The translations under genes were made by a program, and so were the position numbers. 64,000 nucleotides of DNA from Alphaproteobacteria bacterium (GTDB taxonomy: Bacteria > Pseudomonadota > Alphaproteobacteria > Sphingomonadales > Sphingomonadaceae), in NCBI GenBank assembly GCA_018823325.1, contig JAHJIJ010000011.1, positions 124,001 to 188,000 of the forward strand. The letters run 5' to 3'. How positions within the stretch are numbered: position 1 is the first letter of the stretch; every line of letters begins with the position of its first letter. Below the pieces are notes generated by a model. It ran no database searches, was not told where the DNA came from, and was given only the letters and a program-made list of their open reading frames with translations. Below are positions 17,552-27,021 of this stretch, piece after piece.

Positions 17552-19279
17552 ATGACTCGGGTCCGTAAAACGAAGATGAAGCTGATTGGCGCTGTGGCGC
17601 TGAGCTCGACAGTTTTGATTAGCACTGCTGCGGTCGCTGCTGGCACCGCCGGAGCGTTCCTCCTATACACAGCCTCAATCAAGCTAAAAGGGGGTACGTT
17701 TGTGCGCTGGGCTGATGTTCTGTCTGTCCTGACACTCGCCACACTACCTTCCAGTGCATCCAAGCCGAACTTGTCGAAAACGTCGAACGTGACGATCAAG
17801 AGTCCGGATGTCGCAGTTCCTGTAGACAGCGAGCCGGCCGTTTCGGGCGTTCCTGCAATGAAGCTCGGGATGAACTTGACGCCACCCAGCACCTACGTCG
17901 GCAACCGCTCATTCATGAACTTGCTCGGCGGCTGGCGTCTGAAGACTGCGGCGGGCGGGTGGGCGTCGATGCCCGATGACAGGCTGAATTCGAAGAAACA
18001 ATTGGTCGACCTTCGCGCAGGGGAGCAGGGCGTTCGGCAGTTTACGTTACCGACACGAGGCTGGATGGGAGAGAGCGTTGACATCATCTGCCGTTGGGAG
18101 GGCTCGGGGACTGTCAGCATAAGTGGATCGCCAGCCAAAAACGTAAAGATTTCGGGGAAATCTCTGACATTCACTTATGTTCCCCAGGGCGCGGCCGGGA
18201 TGTATTTCCAGATATCTTCCACCAATCCGAGCGATCCGATCCGCGCTGCGGATTGTCGAGAAGCGGACGCCGATCCCAAGGCGATCTTTGAACCAACCTA
18301 TTTGGCCGAGGTAGGACGGTACAGCGTCTTGCGTTTCATGAAATGGTCTTATGGTGGAGTGGAGGGCAATAAACCGGTCACCTGGGAGACGCGAACAAAA
18401 TTGGGAGATGAGGTTCTTGGAGGGCCTGACGGCATCGCCATTGAACACATGATCCAGCTTGCAAACGAGCTGAACCGGGACCCTTGGATTTGCATCCCCT
18501 GGAATGCGGATGCCGAGTATGTTCGCAAATTGGCTGAACTGGTTCGAACCCAGCTTGACCCGGAGTTGAAGGCCTATGTCGAGGTTTCCAACGAGGTGTG
18601 GAACTACGTTTATCCTGTAACGAGTCAAGCCAGAGATGAGGGTAAGGCGGCCGGCCTGTCTACCAACGACCATTACGCCATGATGTTTCGTTACGCTCAG
18701 AAGACGGGCGAGGTCATGGACATCTGGAGTTCGGTCTTTGCCGGCCAGATGCAGCGCATCGTTCGCGTAGCGGCGATTCAAACCGGCGCCTTTAATGCCG
18801 AAAAGGTGCTAGGATTCGGCGAAACCGCCAAGAAAGTCGATGCCCTTGCGATCGCGCCGTACTTCGCGGCGAATCTGGATGCAAATGCCTTGGATACATC
18901 AGCTGGCGTTGATGCGGTGTTTGCGCATCTTGGCGAAAGAGTTGCCAACAGGATTGAGGAATCCAAGAAGACCAAGGAAGTAGCTACGAAATATGGCGTG
19001 CGTCTAATCACCTACGAGGCCGGACAGCATGTTCTCGGTTCGCTGCCCTTGGATAAAATGACGGCCCTGCAGAGCGATCCACGCATGGCCAATCTCTATA
19101 CGACTTACCTCACCAAATGGCGCAAGGAAGTCGGTGATCTCATGGTGCTTTTCAACGACTACGGGCCCGCCGGAAAATTTGGCAGTTGGGGCCAGCGTGA
19201 CTATGTCGGCCAACCCTTGAGCGAAGCGCCGAGGGAGAATGCCGTGGAACTCTTCCGTCTCTCCTACGTCACGCCCTGA
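17552..19279 (+). CDS. Secreted protein with a clan-A glycosidase-like domain, uncharacterised
   Basis: A 575-residue protein starting at ATG 17552 (AGGAA nine bases upstream). Residues 11-40 form a hydrophobic signal or anchor. Residues about 120-215 look beta-rich. From about 235 onward the sequence resembles an (alpha/beta)8 hydrolase: VEVSNEVWN with Glu348 and LITYEAGQHV with Glu489 are spaced and embedded like the acid/base and nucleophile glutamates of clan GH-A enzymes. WNADAEYVRKLAELVR and TRTKLGDEVLGG fit the barrel region. I do not recognise a named family. Its place at the end of the polysaccharide locus suggests an enzyme that trims or releases the polymer; this is inference. Confidence 0.65.
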   Translation: MTRVRKTKMKLIGAVALSSTVLISTAAVAAGTAGAFLLYTASIKLKGGTFVRWADVLSVLTLATLPSSASKPNLSKTSNVTIKSPDVAVPVDSEPAVSGVPAMKLGMNLTPPSTYVGNRSFMNLLGGWRLKTAAGGWASMPDDRLNSKKQLVDLRAGEQGVRQFTLPTRGWMGESVDIICRWEGSGTVSISGSPAKNVKISGKSLTFTYVPQGAAGMYFQISSTNPSDPIRAADCREADADPKAIFEPTYLAEVGRYSVLRFMKWSYGGVEGNKPVTWETRTKLGDEVLGGPDGIAIEHMIQLANELNRDPWICIPWNADAEYVRKLAELVRTQLDPELKAYVEVSNEVWNYVYPVTSQARDEGKAAGLSTNDHYAMMFRYAQKTGEVMDIWSSVFAGQMQRIVRVAAIQTGAFNAEKVLGFGETAKKVDALAIAPYFAANLDANALDTSAGVDAVFAHLGERVANRIEESKKTKEVATKYGVRLITYEAGQHVLGSLPLDKMTALQSDPRMANLYTTYLTKWRKEVGDLMVLFNDYGPAGKFGSWGQRDYVGQPLSEAPRENAVELFRLSYVTP

Positions 19280-19302
19280 CCATGCGTCGATGAACTCCGG
19301 GT

Positions 19303-19329
19303 AGATCTCGCCGCGCGACGGCGAGATCT
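19303..19329. terminator. Bidirectional terminator
   Basis: Perfect 11-base arms at 19303-19313 and 19319-19329 around a five-base loop, followed by a T-rich stretch. It lies between the forward glycosidase-like gene and the convergent reverse-strand gamma-glutamyltransferase gene, and can serve both. Confidence 0.7.
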
Positions 19330-19406
19330 GCTCTTTGTTTCTGGCCTCGGCAGACGTGATGGAAGGGAGTCTGATGGAGCGGAAGCTTGGTGAGCCGTCG
19401 AGATCG

Positions 19407-21134
19407 CTATCTCCCCGCTTCCACCAGCACGCGCCCCTCTCTCCGAGGATCATATCCCCCATCGACGCGATCACCGCGCATCAGCACGGCGTGGACTCCG
19501 CTATCTTCCCCTTGGCCCGGTCGCAATTCTATCCCTCGGGCGCTGAGGCCGGCCAGAACTTCGGCAGGGAATTTGCTGACTTCTCCCTGAAAGGCTGAGC
19601 CGCGAGCGACGAGATTGGGAAGAGCGAGCGCATTCTGCATCGGCAGGCCCCAATCCACAGCGGCAACAAGCGATTTCCCGACATAGGCGAGAATTGCATT
19701 GCCGCCGGCGGATCCGATCGCTCCCGCAAACCGACCTTCGCGATCCACCATGATGACGGGAGTCATTGATGACCGGGGCCGCTTGCCTGGCGCGACAGCA
19801 TTGGCCGCGCGGCGCCCCTCGGCATCCTGTGGCATGAAAGCAAAATCCGTCAGCTGGTTGTTGAGGAAGAAGCCGTCGACCATTCTGCCGGTGCCGAAGA
19901 TGGATTCCACCGTGGTGGTCATCGAGACGACATTGCCTTGCGCATCGCCTACGATGAAATGCGATGTGCCGCTCGGCTCCTGCGTGCTGTCGACTGCAGC
20001 GACCTGAGCACCGGGAGGAACGCCCGCAGACGGCGGTGGTCCTGCCGTCGTGCCGATTAGCTTCGCACGGCTGTCTATATATTCGTCATCAAGAAGCCCT
20101 GCGATCGGAACAGAGGTGAAAGCGGAGTCGCCAACATACCGGTCTCGGTCAGCGTACATGAGGCGGCTGGCCTCAGCGAAAAGGAACCATGCCTGTGGGT
20201 CATTCGGCCCGCGCTCATCGACATCCGTCCTTTCCAGCAGTTCCAGCAGTTGCAGGAAGGCCACGCCGCTGGACGGCGGCGGTGGAACGCAGACGATGTA
20301 GACCCTGTAGGGATTGCAGATCGCCTCTCGTTTGATCGGTGCATAAGCGCTCAGATCGGCGAGCGTCATGCTGCTGCCCAAGGGTCCGGCTGCGACGCGC
20401 GCGACAATCCGCTTTGCGGTCTCCCCTGCATAAAGAGCGGATGGCCCCTGCTCGGACAAGCGTTTCAGAAAATCTGCATAGGCAGTGTTCACCAGGTGAT
20501 CGCCAGCCTTTTTGAGCGATCCATCCGGTGCTGAGAAATAAGCGCGTGCGTCAGCGACCTGCAACTGCGGAAAATTGCCTCCGAGAAAGCGGGCAAGGCG
20601 CGGCGTGATCGTGAAGCCGTTTCGAGCTGTGCGTTCCGCGTCGCCGAACAACGAACTCCACGGACGTAACCCATGGTCGGCATGAGCCATGGCGAGCATC
20701 CGAACGGCACCGGGTACGCCCGTCGCTCGACCGCTGACCAGCGCCTCGCGAAAGGGGATCGGTTTGTCGTCAGCATCAAGGAACATGCCTGGTTCGGCAT
20801 GAGCAGGGGCGGTTTCCCGACCGTCATAGACGATGACCTTGCCGGTGCCGCCATCGAAATACGTCATGAATGCGCCGCCGCCCATGCCGGAGCTTTGCGG
20901 CTCGACGAGGGACAGCATGGCCTGCACAGCGATCGCCGCATCGACTGCGCTTCCGCCTTCACGCAGGATTTTCATGCCGGCTTCCGCCGCCAGCGGGTTG
21001 GAAGCGACAACGAAATTCTTTGCAGCCGCCTGAGTTGTGGACGGCGCCGCGCTGATCGGGGGCGTGCTGCTTGTCGTGCAGGCCCCCAGCGCCAGTGCAG
21101 ACAGGAGGCTGAAGGCAAAACGAAAAAAAGTCAT
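19407..21134 (-). CDS. ggt: Gamma-glutamyltransferase, lipoprotein form
   Basis: Cleaves glutathione and other gamma-glutamyl compounds in the periplasm; it is made as a precursor that cuts itself into two subunits. The 575-residue sequence has the self-processing threonine at residue 390 (PSGTSHFIVGD), preceded by EPQSSGMGGGAFM (79-91) and followed by the small-subunit motifs SMTTTVESIFGTG and PRSSMTPVI. Unusually for the family it begins with a lipoprotein signal (ALALGAC, Cys19), so the enzyme is probably membrane-tethered. It is transcribed alone, convergent with the polysaccharide locus. Confidence 0.93.
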   Translation of the reverse strand: MTFFRFAFSLLSALALGACTTSSTPPISAAPSTTQAAAKNFVVASNPLAAEAGMKILREGGSAVDAAIAVQAMLSLVEPQSSGMGGGAFMTYFDGGTGKVIVYDGRETAPAHAEPGMFLDADDKPIPFREALVSGRATGVPGAVRMLAMAHADHGLRPWSSLFGDAERTARNGFTITPRLARFLGGNFPQLQVADARAYFSAPDGSLKKAGDHLVNTAYADFLKRLSEQGPSALYAGETAKRIVARVAAGPLGSSMTLADLSAYAPIKREAICNPYRVYIVCVPPPPSSGVAFLQLLELLERTDVDERGPNDPQAWFLFAEASRLMYADRDRYVGDSAFTSVPIAGLLDDEYIDSRAKLIGTTAGPPPSAGVPPGAQVAAVDSTQEPSGTSHFIVGDAQGNVVSMTTTVESIFGTGRMVDGFFLNNQLTDFAFMPQDAEGRRAANAVAPGKRPRSSMTPVIMVDREGRFAGAIGSAGGNAILAYVGKSLVAAVDWGLPMQNALALPNLVARGSAFQGEVSKFPAEVLAGLSARGIELRPGQGEDSGVHAVLMRGDRVDGGYDPRREGRVLVEAGR

Positions 21135-21377
21135 GTGGCTAGCCCGCTTAGCTTTGATCGATCACGCTGCGCTGCAGCGAGCCCACAGTGGAGCGGCAGT
21201 GATCCCAAAGCAAGGGTACGATATGCGTACTGGCCGAGCGGTACCTTGATCTGTCGTCCGCTTGGCGATCAAATATGCTGGGCGCTGCGGGCAGGGATGG
21301 TCCTTACGGAAAGCCGCGTTATATGAAGCAGATGTGGCGCGCCCTGTGAGGTGTCGCCGGATCAAGGAGAGCGTTGC

Positions 21378-23171
21378 TTGCAGGCCCTCGAGCATTTTCC
21401 CAGCCTCACCGCCATGTTTTTTGCCCGCGCCATGGAGCGTGGAGAGCGGCCATTCCTCTGGGCCAAACGCGGCGATACATGGCAGCCGATCAGCTGGATG
21501 GAAACAGCGCGTCGCGTTGCCTCTCTGGCGAAGGCGCTCAGAGCGCTCGGCATTGCGCCCGGTGACCGGGTCATGTTGGTCAGCGAGAACCGGCCCGAGT
21601 TCTGCATCGCGGATCTGGCGATCATGGCAACAGGTGCCATCACGGTGCCGACCTACACGACCAACACCACACGCGATCACGAGCATATCATTGCCAATAG
21701 TGGCGCACGGGCTGTGTTCTTCTCGACAGCGAAGATCGCCGGGGCACTGCTTCCCGCTGTCGTCAGATCGCGTATTGAATTCGCGATCAGCATAGAGCCG
21801 CTCAAGTCCATGCAGAATTCTGCAGTTGAGATTTGCGACTGGGCGACGCTTCTTGCCGAGCATCCCGGCGATCCCGCTATCTGTGCCGCCGAATTGACGG
21901 CGACGAGAGAGGATGTCGCCTGCCTCATCTACACCAGTGGAACCGGCGGGGCGCCGCGTGGCGTGATGCAGCACCATGGCGCGATTCTGTGCAACGTCGA
22001 GGGATGCGTGGACATCATTGCTGGCGACTTCGGATGGGATGAAGAGGTGTTTCTCTCCTTCCTGCCGATCAGCCACGCCTATGAACATTCGGGCGGGCAG
22101 TTCCTCCCTATCGGCTTGGGCGGGCAGATTTACTATGCGGAGAGCCTCGAGAAGCTTGCGGCGAACATCGCGGAGACGCGACCGACCATTATGGTGGTGG
22201 TGCCGCGGCTGTTCGAGCTGCTCCGCACGCGCGTGACCAAGGCTGTGGAGAAACAGGGCAAGCTCCCAGCGTTCATGCTCGAACAGACGCTCCGGCTGGG
22301 CGCGAAGCGTGCGGCGAATGGCGGCACGCTGCCGTTCTGGGAGAAGCCGCTCGAAGCCATTCTCAACCGCACCATTGCGCCCAAGATCCAGGCACGTTTC
22401 GGCGGCCGCATGAAGGCGCTGGTTTCCGGCGGCGCGCCCCTCAGTCCGGAAGTCGGCAGCTTCTTCCAGTCGCTGGGGCTGACCTTGTTGCAGGGCTATG
22501 GGCAGACGGAAGCGGGGCCGGTGGTGAGCTGCAATCGTCCTTCTGTGGGATTGCGGATGGAGACGGTGGGACCGCCGCTTAAGAATGTGGAGGTCCGCAT
22601 CGCCGAGGATGGCGAGATCCTCGTGCGTGGCGAACTGGTGATGAAGGGCTATTGGAATAACCCGGCTGAGACGGCCCGAACCATTCAGGATGGCTGGCTG
22701 CACACCGGCGATATCGGGGAATTCGACGAACGCGGGCGGCTCATGATCACGGATCGCAAGAAGGACCTGATCGTCAACGACAAAGGGGACAATGTCGCTC
22801 CGGCCAAGCTTGAAGGCATGCTGACGTTGCAGCCCGAGATCGGGCAGGTGATGGTCTATGGCGACCGGCGGCCGCATATCGTTGCGCTCATCGTGCCCGA
22901 TCCGGAGTGGCTCAAGGAGTGGGCGGCCGCCCAGGGCAAGGAACCCGATCTCGCGGCGCTGCGGGACGATCCGACGCTGCATGTCGCGATTCGGGCTGCG
23001 GTGGATCGGGTGAATGCGGACCTCTCCGTGATCGAGAAGGTGCGTCGCTTCGCGCTGGCGGACGAGCCCTTCACGATCGACAATGAGATGTTGACGCCCA
23101 AGCAGTCGATCCGGCGGCATATAATTCGCGCCCGCTATCAGGCGCGGCTGGACGCGCTTTACGGTGGTTGA
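21378..23171 (+). CDS. Long-chain acyl-CoA synthetase (AMP-forming)
   Basis: Activates fatty acids to acyl-CoA through an acyl-adenylate. The roughly 597-residue protein has the AMP-binding P-loop YTSGTGGAPRGVM, LQGYGQTEAGPVVSCN, the adenylate-binding GWLHTGDIGEFDERG, and ITDRKKDLIV with the hinge region. The start is probably TTG 21378, with AAGGAG eight bases upstream; GTG 21351 is in frame but has a weaker site. Substrate chain length is inferred from similarity to FadD15-like enzymes. The gene ends two bases before the convergent lipoprotein gene. Confidence 0.9.
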   Translation: MQALEHFPSLTAMFFARAMERGERPFLWAKRGDTWQPISWMETARRVASLAKALRALGIAPGDRVMLVSENRPEFCIADLAIMATGAITVPTYTTNTTRDHEHIIANSGARAVFFSTAKIAGALLPAVVRSRIEFAISIEPLKSMQNSAVEICDWATLLAEHPGDPAICAAELTATREDVACLIYTSGTGGAPRGVMQHHGAILCNVEGCVDIIAGDFGWDEEVFLSFLPISHAYEHSGGQFLPIGLGGQIYYAESLEKLAANIAETRPTIMVVVPRLFELLRTRVTKAVEKQGKLPAFMLEQTLRLGAKRAANGGTLPFWEKPLEAILNRTIAPKIQARFGGRMKALVSGGAPLSPEVGSFFQSLGLTLLQGYGQTEAGPVVSCNRPSVGLRMETVGPPLKNVEVRIAEDGEILVRGELVMKGYWNNPAETARTIQDGWLHTGDIGEFDERGRLMITDRKKDLIVNDKGDNVAPAKLEGMLTLQPEIGQVMVYGDRRPHIVALIVPDPEWLKEWAAAQGKEPDLAALRDDPTLHVAIRAAVDRVNADLSVIEKVRRFALADEPFTIDNEMLTPKQSIRRHIIRARYQARLDALYGG

Positions 23172-23173
23172 CG

Positions 23174-23587
23174 CTATTTGCCGGGCGTGCGGTAGGGAAT
23201 AAAATCGCCGAGTGCGCAGCTGCCGGTGGTCATGCCGGAGGGCAGATTGACGGAGCGGGCGATGTCTCCCCGGCAATATTGCGACGAATTCATCCGGTTC
23301 ATCACCAGCGTGTCGCCGCGCGAGATGCCGCTGCAGCTGCCCTGCAGTCGGTTGAGATAGACTTCATCCTTGCTCACGACATAGACCAGCGTGTTGTCGC
23401 CGATGGAGCGCAGCCGCGAACTATCGAAGGAAGTGACGCAGCTTACTGGTTCGCCAGCTGTCTTGCCTTCCAGCAACCGCTCCAGCTCCCGTGTCTCGCG
23501 CTCGCTCAGCCTTGGTTCGGGGGCCGTGTCCGCCGTCGCGCAGGCCGCCAGCGGCAGGACCGCCAATGAGAGAATGAACTTGTTCAT
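23174..23587 (-). CDS. Small lipoprotein of unknown function
   Basis: A 137-residue protein with a lipoprotein signal (FILSLAVLPLAAC, lipid cysteine near residue 16) and a start at ATG 23587 preceded by GAGGAG. The mature part contains four further cysteines, in SCVTSF, GSCSG, QYCRGD and GSCALG, which could pair as disulfides in the periplasm. The segment VYVVSKDEVYLNRLQGSC is the most structured. I do not recognise an experimentally defined family; similar small lipoproteins occur in sphingomonads. It is followed on the opposite strand by the acyl-CoA ligase. Confidence 0.75.
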   Translation of the reverse strand: MNKFILSLAVLPLAACATADTAPEPRLSERETRELERLLEGKTAGEPVSCVTSFDSSRLRSIGDNTLVYVVSKDEVYLNRLQGSCSGISRGDTLVMNRMNSSQYCRGDIARSVNLPSGMTTGSCALGDFIPYRTPGK

Positions 23588-23715
23588 GACCTCTGCTCCT
23601 CTCGCGTCATTCCGTGCCGCGAAACTAGCAGATTTCCTGCCGTCTCGCACCTCATATGACGGATACGAACGGGCTGTCCCTTGGTTTCGGAGGGATGAGG
23701 TCAATCCAACCCAGG

Positions 23716-24447
23716 TTAACCCCTGTCCTTCGCTGCCCGCCGGCTTGCCAGTTCCTCGATGCTCGCCGCGCGAAGGAACGGATTGGTTGCGCGTTCCAGC
23801 GCGATTGTCGTGGGCACGGTGGCCTCGTCCCGCGCGCGTGCGGCCTCCACCTGTGCGAGCCGGGCGGCGATTGCCTCGTTCTCCGGCTCCGCCTGACGGG
23901 CGAACTTGCCGTTGGAGAGGGTGTATTCATGCGCGCAATAAACCCGCGTATCATCCGGCAGAGCCTCGAAGCGGCGCATATTGGTGTACATCTGCTCGGC
24001 GGTGCCTTCGAAGAGCCGTCCGCACCCCATGGCGAACATCGTATCGCCGACGAAGATCACGGACTCCTCGGGGAAATGATAGGCGATATGCCCAGCCGTA
24101 TGCGCCGGCACTTCCATCACGATGGCCTCGTGGGCGCCGAGCCTGACGCGATCGCCTTCCCGGACCGGGCGGTCCACGTCGGGGATCTTCGCCAGTTCTG
24201 CGGCAGGGGCGGTCACCTTGGCACCGGTGGCGGCGACGATGCCGGCATTGCCGCCGATATGATCGCCATGCCAGTGCGTGTTCCAGATTTGGCTGATGGT
24301 CCAGCCTTGCGCTTGCGCGGCTTCAAGCACCGGCTCGGCGACGGCGGGGTCGACGACCAGCGTCTCCCCACTCGCCTTGTCATGGACCAGCCAGACGTAA
24401 TTATCCGACAGGACCGGAACACGCAGGATGTCGAGCGTGCTCACCAC
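23716..24447 (-). CDS. gloB: Hydroxyacylglutathione hydrolase (glyoxalase II)
   Basis: Hydrolyses S-lactoylglutathione to D-lactate and glutathione, the second step of methylglyoxal removal. The 243-residue metallo-beta-lactamase-fold protein has the binuclear metal motif [10 protein letters not shown] (His58, His60, Asp62, His63), [10 protein letters not shown] and [17 protein letters not shown], and ends in the usual glyoxalase II C-terminal helix. It overlaps the upstream gloA gene by seven bases, so the two glyoxalase enzymes are coupled. Confidence 0.95.
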   Translation of the reverse strand: MVSTLDILRVPVLSDNYVWLVHDKASGETLVVDPAVAEPVLEAAQAQGWTISQIWNTHWHGDHIGGNAGIVAATGAKVTAPAAELAKIPDVDRPVREGDRVRLGAHEAIVMEVPAHTAGHIAYHFPEESVIFVGDTMFAMGCGRLFEGTAEQMYTNMRRFEALPDDTRVYCAHEYTLSNGKFARQAEPENEAIAARLAQVEAARARDEATVPTTIALERATNPFLRAASIEELASRRAAKDRG

Positions 24448-24875
24448 TCACCCGTGTTCGGCATGGAGGCCCAAGGCTCGGCAGGCTCCAGATGCCCGTC
24501 CTGCAGCAGTTCGATGGAAATGCCATCGGGCGTGCGCACGAATGCCATATGGCCATCGCGGGGCGGGCGATTGATGGTGACGCCATTGTCCATGAGTCGC
24601 TGGCAAGTCTCGTAGATATTTTCGACGCGATAGGCGAGGTGACCGAAATTGCGGCCGCCGCTGTAGGTCTCTGCAGCGCTGCCATCTTCCGGCGGCCAGT
24701 TGTAAGTCAGCTCGACCTGCGCATCCTCGTCCCCCGGTGCGGCAACGAAGACCAGGGTGAAGCGGCCCTTCTCATTATCGAAGCGGCGTACTTCCTTGAG
24801 CCCGAGCATCTCGAAGAAGCGCAGGGTGGCGTCGATGTCTTTCACGCGGATCATGGTGTGGAGATATTTGGGCAT
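24441..24875 (-). CDS. gloA: Lactoylglutathione lyase (glyoxalase I)
   Basis: Isomerises the hemithioacetal of methylglyoxal and glutathione to S-lactoylglutathione. The 144-residue vicinal-oxygen-chelate protein starts with [17 protein letters not shown] and contains [20 protein letters not shown] and the C-terminal IELLQ metal-ligand glutamate. It is the first gene of a two-gene gloA-gloB operon. Its start is divergent from the SIMPL-domain gene, 113 bases away. Confidence 0.95.
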   Translation of the reverse strand: MPKYLHTMIRVKDIDATLRFFEMLGLKEVRRFDNEKGRFTLVFVAAPGDEDAQVELTYNWPPEDGSAAETYSGGRNFGHLAYRVENIYETCQRLMDNGVTINRPPRDGHMAFVRTPDGISIELLQDGHLEPAEPWASMPNTGEW

Positions 24876-24988
24876 TGGTGCGGCCTTCTCGGTTTGTCGC
24901 TCGTCAGCAACGGTTCATCACTGGGGTGGCAATCTTATGGTTCTCAGATAGGCTTCCCACGTTGGCGGGAAAAGAGAGGATGTGGGCG

Positions 24989-25705
24989 ATGGGCTGGTTG
25001 CAGGACATGAACAAGGTAGCGCTGGCTGGCGCGGTGGTGCTCGCCGGCGGCATGGTCGCAGGCGGTTATCTGCTGGGCGACGGCCTGCGTCGCGCCCATG
25101 CCGCCGAGCGTTCGGTCACGGTGCGCGGCCTTGCCGAGCGCGACGTGACCGCAGACCTTGCGACCTGGACAATTGCCTATTCCGCGACGGGCACCGATCT
25201 GGCCAGCGTGCGCTCGGACATTGAAGGCAACACGGCCGCGCTGCGCAGCTATTTTACGAGCCTTGGCTTCCCTGAGAACGCGCTGACCCCAACCGGGGCA
25301 GGCGTCAGCCAGTTCATCAACAATGGCATTCCGAACATCACGATCACCCAGCGGATGCAATTGCGCACGACGGATATCGAGCGGGCGCAGAAGGCCGTTG
25401 CCAATCAGTTCGATCTCGTGCGGCGTGGCGTGACGCTGCAGGAAGGCTCCGCGATGAACTACAGCTTCACGAAGCTCAATGACATCAAGCCGGAGATGGT
25501 GGCCGCTGCGACCAAGGATGCGCGCTCTTCTGCCGAGCAGTTCGCGAAGGATAGCGGCACGGGCGTTGGCGGCATCAAGAACGCGACGCAGGGTTATTTC
25601 TCCATCGAGCCGCGCGACGGCGAATCCTCCGGCGGCTACGGCGCGGCGGACACGCCATTCAAGAAGGTGCGGGTCGTGACGACGGTAGATTTCTACCTCG
25701 AGTAG
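24989..25705 (+). CDS. SIMPL-domain (DUF541) periplasmic protein
   Basis: A 238-residue protein with an N-terminal membrane segment (about residues 10-28, AGAVVLAGGMVAGGYLLG) followed by the SIMPL domain, recognisable from VTVRGLAERDVTADLATWTIAYSATGTDL cut over residues about 38-66 and from TQRMQLRTTDIERA. The start ATG 24989 has AGAGAGGA eight bases upstream; an in-frame ATG at 24980 is too close to that site. The biochemical role of the family is not settled; members are linked to oxidative stress and surface structure. It stands alone. Confidence 0.85.
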   Translation: MGWLQDMNKVALAGAVVLAGGMVAGGYLLGDGLRRAHAAERSVTVRGLAERDVTADLATWTIAYSATGTDLASVRSDIEGNTAALRSYFTSLGFPENALTPTGAGVSQFINNGIPNITITQRMQLRTTDIERAQKAVANQFDLVRRGVTLQEGSAMNYSFTKLNDIKPEMVAAATKDARSSAEQFAKDSGTGVGGIKNATQGYFSIEPRDGESSGGYGAADTPFKKVRVVTTVDFYLE

Positions 25706-25944
25706 CTGGAAGGTTACGAAGGTTACGGGGTAAATAAATTTCTTCCCCGTCCCGTCGGCTCGACATGATGAGGATATCCGCGCGATTCGAGCATGGGACA
25801 TGACACCGTGCTGCCATGAAATGACGGCTGTAGGACAGCACGATCCTTTCGCGCGGTGTCGTCATTGGCTGCAATGTTGCGTGAGCGGCTAAGTCACCTT
25901 AACTTCGGCATTATGCCCTCCCACACATTCCGACATCGCAGCGC

Positions 25945-27006
25945 ATGACGCTCCTGTTCATCTATGTGGGCATTGCGCTCGGCATTTCGTTCCTTTGCTC
26001 GTTGCTGGAAGCGGGGCTGCTGACCATCACGCCATCTGCAATTCAGACCGGTCGCACAGAGGGTGCGCGCTGGGCCGAGGTTCTTGCGTCCCTGAAGAAG
26101 GATGTCGACAGGCCCCTCGCGGCAATCCTGACGCTCAATACCGTGGCGCACACCATGGGCGCTGCCGGCGCCGGTGCGGAATATGCGCGGCTGTTTGGCA
26201 ATGCCACGCAGGCGATGTTCGCTGCAGCGCTCACCGTGGCCGTGCTGGTGCTCACCGAGATCATCCCAAAGACCATCGGCGCGCGCTATGCGGTCGGGCT
26301 CGCGCCGTTTCTGGCGCGCGTGCTGCCGGTGATGATCATCGTGCTGGCGCCGCTGGTCTGGTTTTCCCAGCAGCTCACCCGGCTGATCACTTTCGGGAAG
26401 GCCGCCGCGCCGCCGCGCCATCGCGAGGAGTTGCTGGCCGTCGCGCGCATGGGCGAACAGTCCGGGCAGATCCATGCGCGGGAGACGACCGTGCTGCACA
26501 ACCTGCTCGGCCTCGATGAAGTGCAAGTGAAGGACGTGATGACGCCGCGCACGGTGCTCTTCACCCTGCCCGGTGACCTGCCTCTGCGCGATTTCCTGCC
26601 ATCCGTTGCAGACCGGCCCTTTACGCGCATCCCCATCTACAGCGGTGACCCCGATGCGATCGATGCGTTCGTCATCAAGAGCGAAGTGCTGGCGCGAATC
26701 GTGGAGCATGGCGCCGACACCGACGAGACGCTCGCCGATGTGGCGCGCTCGATTGCCACCATTCCGGAATCGGTGCCGCTCGACCGGACGTTCCAGCGCT
26801 TCATTCAGGAGCGTCAGCAGATCATGCTGGTGGTCAATGAATATGGCACGGTGGGCGGCATCGTGACGCTGGAAGATATCGTGGAGAGCATCTTCGGCTT
26901 CGAGATATTGGACGAGGTCGACAAGGTGGCCGATCTGCAGGCCTATGCGCGCCAGCTCTGGAAGAGCCGGGCGGCGCGGGCGGGAACAGTTTTGCCGGAA
27001 GGCTGA
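25945..27006 (+). CDS. CNNM/CorC-HlyC family ion transporter, short form
   Basis: A 353-residue protein with the DUF21 (CNNM) membrane domain in the first half (about residues 1-170, with LTIIPKTIGARYA-type helix ends) and a CBS-domain pair in the second half (VKDVMTPRTVLF to LVVNEYGTVGGIVTLEDIVESIFG). It stops soon after the second CBS domain, so the C-terminal CorC/HlyC transporter-associated domain of larger members is missing. Such short proteins are treated as magnesium or cobalt efflux proteins by family; the substrate here is unproven. It ends 15 bases before a convergent gene. Confidence 0.88.
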   Translation: MTLLFIYVGIALGISFLCSLLEAGLLTITPSAIQTGRTEGARWAEVLASLKKDVDRPLAAILTLNTVAHTMGAAGAGAEYARLFGNATQAMFAAALTVAVLVLTEIIPKTIGARYAVGLAPFLARVLPVMIIVLAPLVWFSQQLTRLITFGKAAAPPRHREELLAVARMGEQSGQIHARETTVLHNLLGLDEVQVKDVMTPRTVLFTLPGDLPLRDFLPSVADRPFTRIPIYSGDPDAIDAFVIKSEVLARIVEHGADTDETLADVARSIATIPESVPLDRTFQRFIQERQQIMLVVNEYGTVGGIVTLEDIVESIFGFEILDEVDKVADLQAYARQLWKSRAARAGTVLPEG

Positions 27007-27021
27007 TTGTGCCGCCTTCTG

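Noticed and set aside
21162..23276. A 704-codon open frame on the reverse strand
   Set aside because: It is entirely antisense to the acyl-CoA ligase and to flanking sequence. Its translation is Arg/His/Gln-rich with no domain pattern, as GC-rich shadows usually are.
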